5,244 nucleotides of DNA, from assembly GCA_020216575.1 (NCBI GenBank), contig JAIUYC010000390.1, forward strand, positions 1-5,244, given 5' to 3'. Numbering within the stretch: the first letter of the stretch is position 1; each line of letters opens with the position of its first letter. Both the position numbers and the translations under genes were made by a program. Below are positions 1-5,244 of the stretch, piece after piece. The notes below the pieces were generated by a model. It made no database searches and was not told the origin of the DNA. It worked only from the letters and a program-made list of their open reading frames with translations. Origin of the DNA: Coleofasciculus sp. S288. GTDB lineage: Bacteria > Cyanobacteriota > Cyanobacteriia > Cyanobacteriales > Coleofasciculaceae.

Positions 1-1
1 A

Positions 2-2386
2 GATGCTTTGGAGCAAAATTGGGTCGTGGTGGCACAACCGACTCAAGGGAATACCCGCACCCTGGTTAGCTGCGGACAAAGTATGCTAGAACAGCAGATT
101 GCGATCGCAAACCCAGAAACTCTAACCCTTTGTCCCCCTGACCAAATCGGCGAAATTTGGGTATCGGGTTCCAGTGTCGCCCAAGGCTACTGGAAGCGCC
201 GAGAAGCAACCACCTCAACGTTTCAAGCCTATCTAGCAGATACAAGAACTGGGCCATTCCTGCGAACAGGTGATTTGGGCTTTATCCGAAACGGCGAACT
301 CTTTATTACAGGCCGCTTAAAAGACCTAATTGTAATTCGGGGTCACAACTATTATCCCCAAGACATAGAACAGACAGTTGCTCAAAGTCACCCCAGTCTC
401 ATCGTCGGTTCTAGCGCTGTGTTTGGTGTAGAGGTTAAGAGCGAGGAGCGACTAGCAATTGTGCAGGAAGTCCAGCGGACTGCGCTCAAAACCCTTGATG
501 TGGAGGCAGTCGCAATGGCTATTCGGCAAGCGGTTACTGGAAAGTACGAAGTCCCGGTGTATGCCGTGGTATTGCTGAAACCAGGAACAATCCCCAAAAC
601 CTCCAGTGGCAAAATTCAGCGTTTTGCCTGCCGTCAGAAGTTTTTGGACGGCAGTCTAGATGTCGTCGGCAGCCAGATTCTGGAGCCGCCCGACTCAGAA
701 TTGCCCAAAGTCCAGCAGCCCTTGCGGTGGTGGCGTATTACCCGCCACACGATTCTCGCCCTATCCCCGTCAGAGCGTTTGCCGTTTCTAGAATCCTATC
801 TAAAGGAACAGGTAGCGCGGGTACTGCAAGTCTCCGTCAGCCAGATTGACCAACAACTACCCCTCAGCCATTTGGGACTGGATTCGCTGATGCTGCTGGG
901 ATTGAGGCTCCAACTCGAACAGGAGTTAGATACCCCACTACCTAACAATTTCCTGGATGAAGATGTAAGTCTATCCCAACTAACAGAAATATTGCTGCAC
1001 TTCCTAATCACCGACATTTCAGAAGGTGAAATGAATTCAGCGTTGAGCCTGTCTCCTTCTGTCCAAGGCGATGTTCCTCTTACTCCAATCCAACATCAAT
1101 TTTTAGAACGAGAGCAACCTGATTTCAATTATGACCAGACTATCTTTCTATACCTGCGATCGCCAAAATACGCTGACCATGCCGTAGTGGAACAGGTGCT
1201 GCAACATATCCTGACCTATCATGATGCCTTTCGGTTGCGTTTTATTAAGGAGAGCGATCGCTGGCGGCAGTTTTATGCTAAATCAGTCGAAACTGTAGCG
1301 TTTCAGCACATAGATGCCTCTGAACTACCCCGCTCAGAATGGAAATTCTTGATTGAGCAAAGGCTTGAAGACCTGAACCGAAGTCTAAATTTGTCCACTG
1401 GTCCCCTACTGCGAGCCGCACTAGTAGATTTTGGTTCCCAGCATCCAGGGGCATTGCTATTAGTTCTGCACCACCTCGTCAGCGATGCTGTCTCCTGTAA
1501 AATAGTTATCTCAGATATTCGGCGGTTTTACGAACAGCTCAGCCGAGGAGAGACCATAACCCCCCTACCTAAAACAACGTCTTACAAGGACTGGGCGGAG
1601 AAACTGGCAGCTTATGCCCAAACCGAGGCAGTACGTCAAGAACTCCCATTCTGGCTAAGCCTCACTAAGCTCAAGTTTCCCATGACTCGGTATCAATTAC
1701 CCGTAGATTTTCCGGGGGGAATTAACAGCCGAGCTTCCATTGCCAGAGTTGAGCAGGTTGTATTGAGTCCTCTTGAAACCCGTGATTTCCAACAAAAATT
1801 TCCCACTGACCTGTTAGAATCAGCCCTACTCACAGCACTCACTCAAGCCTTTTGTAACTGGACGGGTCAATCTTTTCTTTATGTGGAGTTAGACCGACAT
1901 GGACGGGAACATAGCTTTAAGGATATAAATTTATCCCGCACCGTGGGTTTTTTCCTCTGCCACTTTCCCATTCGGTTGGAACTGGGGACTGTTAATGCCC
2001 CATCGCCTACCCCAGTATGGCAGCAGATTCACGCCCAAATCCAGCGGGTTCCCAACAACGGTATCAGTTATGGTTTGCTGCGCTATCTCAACCAAGATGC
2101 AGACGTTGCAGAACTTATGCGCCGGATTCCTCAACCTCAGGTACATTTTACATATCAAAGCAATCGTCTCGATCCACCTCAATCAGTTGCGTCGTTTCCC
2201 CTAATTTTGTCTGAAGTACGCAGCAATTCTCGTAATGTCCGAGATTACCTGCTTACAGTCAGGGTCAGTCAGATGCGGGGCAGTTTGCATTGTAGTTTTG
2301 GATATAGTACCGAGTTGCATCGAAAGTCGAGTATCGAGGCTTTAGTCAGTCATTTTACTCAAGCGTTGCGATCGCTTTTGACTTAA
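2..2386 (+). CDS. FAAL-ACP-(E-type condensation) lipopeptide loading protein, 5' partial
   Basis: This is the 3' end of a gene whose frame is open to the left edge, so the true start lies upstream; the TTG at 8 is an ordinary Leu codon. Numbering from the codon at base 2 gives 794 residues. Residues 1 to about 235 are the C-terminal part of a fatty acyl-AMP ligase: RTGDLGF (88-94), GRLKDLIVIRG (104-114) followed by HNYYPQDIE, and the catalytic-type Lys204 in PKTSSGKIQRF. Such enzymes adenylate a free fatty acid and load it on a carrier protein. Residues about 264-337 are that carrier, with Ser295 in LGLDSL as the phosphopantetheine site. Residues about 358-790 are a condensation-superfamily domain with HHLVSD (490-495), DRHGRE (631-636), RTVGFF (646-651) and PNNGISYG (684-691). 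These resemble epimerization-domain motifs E1-E7 more than condensation motifs C1-C7. FAALs are usually near 580 residues, so roughly 350 are missing upstream. The protein is presumably cytosolic and starts a lipopeptide or related lipid; the product is unknown. FAAL and carrier calls are firm; the role of the last domain is not. Confidence 0.9.
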   Translation, partial: DALEQNWVVVAQPTQGNTRTLVSCGQSMLEQQIAIANPETLTLCPPDQIGEIWVSGSSVAQGYWKRREATTSTFQAYLADTRTGPFLRTGDLGFIRNGELFITGRLKDLIVIRGHNYYPQDIEQTVAQSHPSLIVGSSAVFGVEVKSEERLAIVQEVQRTALKTLDVEAVAMAIRQAVTGKYEVPVYAVVLLKPGTIPKTSSGKIQRFACRQKFLDGSLDVVGSQILEPPDSELPKVQQPLRWWRITRHTILALSPSERLPFLESYLKEQVARVLQVSVSQIDQQLPLSHLGLDSLMLLGLRLQLEQELDTPLPNNFLDEDVSLSQLTEILLHFLITDISEGEMNSALSLSPSVQGDVPLTPIQHQFLEREQPDFNYDQTIFLYLRSPKYADHAVVEQVLQHILTYHDAFRLRFIKESDRWRQFYAKSVETVAFQHIDASELPRSEWKFLIEQRLEDLNRSLNLSTGPLLRAALVDFGSQHPGALLLVLHHLVSDAVSCKIVISDIRRFYEQLSRGETITPLPKTTSYKDWAEKLAAYAQTEAVRQELPFWLSLTKLKFPMTRYQLPVDFPGGINSRASIARVEQVVLSPLETRDFQQKFPTDLLESALLTALTQAFCNWTGQSFLYVELDRHGREHSFKDINLSRTVGFFLCHFPIRLELGTVNAPSPTPVWQQIHAQIQRVPNNGISYGLLRYLNQDADVAELMRRIPQPQVHFTYQSNRLDPPQSVASFPLILSEVRSNSRNVRDYLLTVRVSQMRGSLHCSFGYSTELHRKSSIEALVSHFTQALRSLLT
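101..108. repeat. HIP1 octamer, copy 1
   Basis: GCGATCGC within the ligase-domain coding sequence. HIP1 is abundant in many cyanobacterial genomes, so it marks the lineage. Confidence 0.8.
872..892 (+). other. Phosphopantetheine attachment site of the carrier domain
   Basis: The codons read LGLDSLM. The serine at 884-886 (Ser295 of the visible protein) is the conserved 4'-phosphopantetheine acceptor of acyl and peptidyl carrier proteins, which holds the acyl chain as a thioester. The helix after it (LLGLRLQLEQEL) and the preceding helix with ERLPFLESYLKEQVARVL fit a complete carrier of about 75 residues. It looks functional, which argues against the gene being a decayed remnant. Confidence 0.85.
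1156..1163. repeat. HIP1 octamer, copy 2
   Basis: GCGATCGC in the N-terminal half of the E-type domain, 98 bases before the third copy. Confidence 0.8.
1254..1261. repeat. HIP1 octamer, copy 3
   Basis: GCGATCGC in the E-type domain, encoding the SDRW stretch just after the HDAFRLRF motif. Confidence 0.8.
2368..2375. repeat. HIP1 octamer, copy 4
   Basis: GCGATCGC in the last codons of the upstream gene, eight bases before its stop codon. Confidence 0.8.
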
Positions 2387-2403
2387 TTCCCTCCTTAATT
2401 CCC
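2382..2403. repeat. Short tandem direct repeat over the stop codon
   Basis: CTTAATTCCC occurs at 2382-2391 and again at 2394-2403, a period of 12 bases. The first copy contains the TAA stop of the upstream gene. It may be simple replication slippage; no function is evident. Confidence 0.6.
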
Positions 2404-2406
2404 GAA

Positions 2407-2456
2407 TCTTATGAATCCAATAGGCTGGCTATAACCATCCTGTTGGATTCATAAGA
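2407..2456 (+). terminator. Long hairpin, probable terminator or palindromic repeat
   Basis: Arms 2407-2428 and 2435-2456 pair over 22 positions around a 6-base loop (CTATAA). The outer 14 pairs are perfect (TCTTATGAATCCAA with its complement), then come one T-G wobble (2421/2442), three pairs, one C/T mismatch (2425/2438) and three pairs. It begins 20 bases after the upstream stop codon, where a terminator would sit. The stretch after the right arm is only moderately T-rich (CCTTTGTTTCTCTTCT), so it is not a textbook intrinsic terminator. An RNA-stabilising hairpin or a dispersed palindromic repeat are alternatives. Confidence 0.6.
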
Positions 2457-2502
2457 ACCTTTGTTTCTCTTCTGGAGCGTACTGGAGTACCTCTGCGGTT
2501 TG

Positions 2503-2624
2503 TTATAGCAAAAGGCAGTGGTTCGACAGGCTCACCAATCGGGCTCCAGGGCAGAAGGGAAAAGATTCACTGGCCAAGGTTTCAGGATTTGGCTTTGTCC
2601 TAATTGCTTTGGCGACTGCTATAA
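2503..2624. mobile_element. Possible MITE-like or insertion-sequence remnant
   Basis: The 122-bp segment is bounded by perfect 8-bp inverted ends, TTATAGCA (2503-2510) and TGCTATAA (2617-2624). A cytosine-rich stretch with GTTCGACAGGCTCACCA (2521-2537), which has the look of a dispersed intergenic repeat, lies inside. No transposase coding sequence fits. Eight-base inverted ends can arise by chance in an AT-leaning spacer and no clear target-site duplication is visible, so this is tentative. Confidence 0.3.
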
Positions 2625-2625
2625 A
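2595..2625 (+). promoter_or_regulatory. Weak sigma-70-type promoter candidate for the exoprotein gene
   Basis: TTGTCC (2595-2600) and TATAAA (2620-2625) are separated by 19 bases, slightly longer than the optimal 17. The -10 match is good and the -35 match fair. Transcription would start near 2632, about 30 bases before the ATG. The -10 overlaps the right end of the possible mobile remnant, so that element may supply the promoter. This rests on motif matching only. Confidence 0.25.
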
Positions 2626-2649
2626 AAAAGCCAATCTCCCAGATGATTT

Positions 2650-2653
2650 AGGA
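2650..2653 (+). promoter_or_regulatory. Ribosome binding site of the exoprotein gene
   Basis: AGGA lies 9 bases before the ATG at 2663. It selects this ATG over the in-frame TTG at 2609 and the out-of-frame ATG at 2653, whose frame stops after about 24 codons. The choice is supported by the signal peptide that begins directly at 2663. Confidence 0.6.
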
Positions 2654-2662
2654 TGGCTAGAT

Positions 2663-5244
2663 ATGACCCGATTTCACCAATACCTCGGTTTTACCAGCAG
2701 CTTTATGCTAGTCTGGCTTGCTAGCGCCTCTAGAGCCAGCACCCAAATTCTCCCCGATGCGACGCTGCCCAATAATTCTGTCGTCAATATTGAAGGAGCA
2801 GTTTTCCGAATTACCTCCGGCACTCAAGCAGGGGGAAACCTCTTCCACAGCTTCGGCGAGTTTTCCCTACCCACAAACACGACAGCCTATTTTGACAATG
2901 CCCCTGATATTCAAACTATCATTTCGCGAGTTACGGGTGGGATAGGTTCAAACATCGATGGCATAATCCAGGCTAATGGTGCAGCGAACCTGTTTCTGCT
3001 CAATCCCAATGGGATAGTATTTGGTCCTAATGCCAGACTGAATATTGGGGGTTCGTTTATCGGAAGTACCGCCAACAGCATCAAATTTGCTGATGGTACA
3101 GAATTTAGCGCCACGAATCCCCAAACTTCTCCCCTGCTCACCCTCAACGTTCCCATCGGTTTGCAATTGGGAGCAAATCCAGGGGCAATTCAAGTGCAGG
3201 GGCAGGGTAACAGATTGATTATCGATCCGGATACGTTTGCAGTTATTGGGATTCAGGGGGAAGGCCTTAGCGTTCAACCCGGACAAACCTTAGCTTTAGT
3301 CGGGGGTGAGGTCGTCCTGCAAGGCGGAAATCTCACCGCAGCCGAGGGCAGAGTTGAGGTGGGAAGTACGCAAGAAGGGGGGACGGTCACGCTAACATCA
3401 ACAAATCCTGGCTGGGTGTTGGGCTATGAGGGTGTGCAGAATTTCCAGGATATCCGTCTGTCCCAAACTGCTGCCATCAATACTAGTGGCGTTGCCGGTG
3501 GCAATGTCCAGTTGCAAGGGCAGCGCGTCTTGCTACAAGGGGGTTCAGCCGTCCTGGCGCTCACCGAAGGGTCGGGAAGCGGAGGAACTGTCACCCTTAC
3601 TGCTCCCGAGTTAGTCGAATTCAGCGGGACATCACCCATTGGTCTTCCCAGCGCTATCTTAACGGAAACAACGGGAGCTGGAGCTGGTGGTAACGTAACT
3701 ATTACCACGGGACGGCTTATCTTCCAGGATGGGGGGCAAGTCTCGTCGAGTACGTTTAGCGGGGGACGGGGAGGAAATCTAATCGTGAACGCCTCAGAAT
3801 CCGTGGAACTGACGGGTCGAGCCGTCCTATTTAATTTGCCCAGTGGCTTGGTTAGTTCGTCTACGGCGTTCGGTAGTGGAGATGCTGGCAATGTGACGAT
3901 TAACACAAGGCAGTTGATTGTTCGAGAAGGCGCTCAGGTTTCCAGCGATACGTTGAGTCAAGGTCGTGGGGGCAATCTGACGGTGAATGCTTCTCAATCC
4001 ATAGAACTAAGTGGTCAAGCCGATGCTGACCTACCGAATAATAATAGTGGTTTGTTTGCGATCGCTCGCAGTCGTGGAGATGCTGGTAATGTAACGATTA
4101 ACACGGGTCAGTTGGCTGTCCAGGACGGAGCGCAAGTATCGGCTTTCACGACAGGCTCGGGTCGAGGGGGAAATATTATCATCCGCGCCTCTGATTCTGT
4201 AGAAGCGTCGAGAACTCCAGTTGGAGCTTTAGCTCCGACGGGGATATTCACGAACTCGTTCGGAAACCAACCCCCCGACCAAGGAAGGGCAGGGAACATC
4301 GAGATTGACACGCGACAGTTGAGGGTTCAGGAGGGGGCAGTGATTGCCACTGAAAGTGGAGCCAACCTCAGAACACAGATTATCAACGTTGGGGGTCAGG
4401 GGGGAGATTTGCTGGTCAACGCCTCTGAGTCTGTGGAACTAACTGGCATTTCACCTGACGGTCGATTACCCAGCGCCTTGACTAGCCTAACTTACACGGA
4501 TTCACCTGCGGGTGACTTGAGAATTTCCACCGGCAAACTGATTATCCGAGAGGGAGGAGGGGTTAGTGCTTCGACCTTAGGTGCAGGAACCGGAGGAATC
4601 CTTGATGTACGTGCCTCCGATTCTGTGGAACTAATAGGCATCTCAAGAGACGGGCGGTTTCCTAGCAGCTTAGATGCTTCATCTGGAGATGCGATTGGTG
4701 TTAGGCTTCAAGCTAGTGGTGATGCTGGGGACTTAAGGATCAACACCAGAGAGTTAACGGTTCGGGATGGAGCGAGAGTGGCTGTAAGTAGTATTGGGTC
4801 GGGAAATGCTGGTATCCTCGATGTTGTGGCTAACTCGATCCGCCTCGACAACGGCGGAGTCCTCACGGCTGCCACCGTCTCCGGCCAGGGGGGCAACATC
4901 GCGCTACAGACGCAGGACTTGCTGTTGTACAACCAGAGCAACATCAACACGAATGCAGGTAACACGACGGGTGGTAATATCACCATCGACACAGATATCT
5001 TAGTCGCTCTGGAAAATAGCGATATCACGGCTAATGCTCAGCAAGGTCGAGGGGGTCGGGTGAGTGTCCGCGCTCAAGGTATCTTTGGCACAGAGTTCCG
5101 GGAGGAATTAACGCCAGAAAGTGATATCACGGCGACGTCTGAACTCGGTCCTGAGTTCAGTGGCACTGTAGAAATTACCACGCCTGATGCTGACCCTAGC
5201 CGAGGGTTAACTCCCCTACCCAGTGACTTGGTCGATGTGACAGG
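2663..5244 (+). CDS. Two-partner-secretion exoprotein, filamentous haemagglutinin N-terminal domain, 3' partial
   Basis: The frame runs without a stop from the ATG at 2663 to the window edge (860 codons plus two bases). Residues 1-25 are a Sec signal peptide: MTRFHQ, a hydrophobic stretch LGFTSSFMLVWLASA and a likely cut after SRA. Residues about 30-150 are the TPS domain, with NLFHSF (59-64), ISRVTGG and NPNGI (114-118), the motif TpsA proteins use to reach their TpsB outer-membrane pore. The rest is Gly/Asn/Thr/Val-rich and nearly cysteine-free, as in right-handed parallel beta-helix passengers. It includes six related repeats (3674-4882). DPSRGL at residues 844-849 resembles a segment I know near the C-terminus of cyanobacterial members, so perhaps 50-150 residues are missing. 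The product would be exported across both membranes and act as a surface or released fibre; its ligand is unknown. No TpsB gene is in the window. Family assignment is firm, specific function is not. Confidence 0.92.
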   Translation, partial: MTRFHQYLGFTSSFMLVWLASASRASTQILPDATLPNNSVVNIEGAVFRITSGTQAGGNLFHSFGEFSLPTNTTAYFDNAPDIQTIISRVTGGIGSNIDGIIQANGAANLFLLNPNGIVFGPNARLNIGGSFIGSTANSIKFADGTEFSATNPQTSPLLTLNVPIGLQLGANPGAIQVQGQGNRLIIDPDTFAVIGIQGEGLSVQPGQTLALVGGEVVLQGGNLTAAEGRVEVGSTQEGGTVTLTSTNPGWVLGYEGVQNFQDIRLSQTAAINTSGVAGGNVQLQGQRVLLQGGSAVLALTEGSGSGGTVTLTAPELVEFSGTSPIGLPSAILTETTGAGAGGNVTITTGRLIFQDGGQVSSSTFSGGRGGNLIVNASESVELTGRAVLFNLPSGLVSSSTAFGSGDAGNVTINTRQLIVREGAQVSSDTLSQGRGGNLTVNASQSIELSGQADADLPNNNSGLFAIARSRGDAGNVTINTGQLAVQDGAQVSAFTTGSGRGGNIIIRASDSVEASRTPVGALAPTGIFTNSFGNQPPDQGRAGNIEIDTRQLRVQEGAVIATESGANLRTQIINVGGQGGDLLVNASESVELTGISPDGRLPSALTSLTYTDSPAGDLRISTGKLIIREGGGVSASTLGAGTGGILDVRASDSVELIGISRDGRFPSSLDASSGDAIGVRLQASGDAGDLRINTRELTVRDGARVAVSSIGSGNAGILDVVANSIRLDNGGVLTAATVSGQGGNIALQTQDLLLYNQSNINTNAGNTTGGNITIDTDILVALENSDITANAQQGRGGRVSVRAQGIFGTEFREELTPESDITATSELGPEFSGTVEITTPDADPSRGLTPLPSDLVDVT
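3674..4882 (+). repeat. Six degenerate protein repeats in the exoprotein passenger
   Basis: Units begin at 3674, 3878, 4076, 4283, 4505 and 4718 and span 68, 66, 69, 74, 71 and about 55 residues. Each follows the pattern GDAGNVTINT-x-QL-x-V-x-(E/D)GA-x-VS, then about 7-20 residues to GRGGN-(L/I)-x-VNAS-(E/D/Q)-SVEL-(T/S)G, then a variable loop of about 20 residues. The core is conserved at DNA level in places: GGAGATGCTGG opens the second and third units and GGTGATGCTGGGGAC the sixth. The fixed framework is probably beta-helix coils and the variable segments probably protruding loops. A related but more diverged stretch continues from 4883. Confidence 0.8.
4058..4065. repeat. HIP1 octamer, copy 5
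   Basis: GCGATCGC in the variable loop that closes the second passenger repeat of the exoprotein. It is the only copy in that gene, against four in the upstream gene. Confidence 0.8.

Noticed and set aside
8..10. TTG at 8 as the start of the synthetase gene
   Set aside because: The frame is open to the left edge and the residues around it (DALEQN, then LVSCG) match the interior of fatty acyl-AMP ligases; most of the N-terminal domain must lie upstream.
2653..2725. ATG at 2653 starting a small leader peptide
   Set aside because: It runs only about 24 codons, overlaps the exoprotein start out of phase, and the AGGA is too close to serve it.
2718..2945. Plus-strand frame of 75 codons
   Set aside because: It overlaps the start of the exoprotein in another phase and lacks a ribosome binding site; the exoprotein frame has the signal peptide and TPS motifs.
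2948..3286. Minus-strand frame of 112 codons
   Set aside because: It is antisense to the conserved TPS domain; the plus-strand product matches a known family throughout and this frame matches nothing I recognise.
3424..3906. Minus-strand frame of 160 codons
   Set aside because: It lies opposite the exoprotein repeats, is rich in Pro, Ala and Thr from antisense Gly/Asn codons, has no recognisable domain and no clear ribosome binding site. It is a shadow frame.
4708..5028. Minus-strand frame of 106 codons
   Set aside because: It is a shadow of the last passenger repeats, with no start context and no motif.
1..5244. CRISPR array, tRNA or rRNA genes
   Set aside because: No regularly spaced identical repeats, cloverleaf-like segment or rRNA-like stretch was seen; the only tandem repeats are coding and degenerate.

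Overview
The window reads as cyanobacterial chromosome. It holds five copies of the octamer GCGATCGC (HIP1, highly iterated palindrome 1), a word over-represented in many cyanobacteria and expected about 0.08 times by chance in 5.2 kb. Both genes belong to families common in filamentous cyanobacteria. Genus cannot be read from the sequence; a large-genome filamentous (oscillatorialean or similar) lineage is an inference.

Bases 2-2386 (+) are the 3' part of a lipopeptide-type biosynthetic gene. Its domains in order are the C-terminal part of a fatty acyl-AMP ligase (FAAL), an acyl carrier protein with an intact phosphopantetheine serine, and a condensation-superfamily domain. That last domain carries the motif set of epimerization (E) domains, not ordinary condensation domains, and the protein stops right after it. 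No adenylation domain, thioesterase or second carrier follows.

Bases 2387-2662 are a 276-bp gap with no convincing gene. It contains a short tandem repeat across the stop codon, a strong 22-pair imperfect hairpin (2407-2456), a segment bounded by inverted TTATAGCA/TGCTATAA ends (2503-2624) that looks like a small mobile-element remnant, a weak promoter candidate and a Shine-Dalgarno sequence.

Bases 2663 to the window end (+) are a secreted two-partner-secretion (TpsA-like, filamentous haemagglutinin N-terminal) exoprotein. It has a signal peptide, a TPS domain with an NPNGI motif, and a long beta-helix passenger with six degenerate repeats of about 55-74 residues. The reading frame is still open at the edge, but a DPSRGL segment that I associate with the C-terminal end of these cyanobacterial proteins suggests the stop is not far beyond.

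The two genes share a strand but are separated by a hairpin and a mobile-like segment, so they are probably separate transcription units. One makes or hands on an activated fatty acyl chain; the other builds a surface or secreted fibre. No functional link is visible. The most unusual item is the E-type domain fused to a fatty-acyl loading module.
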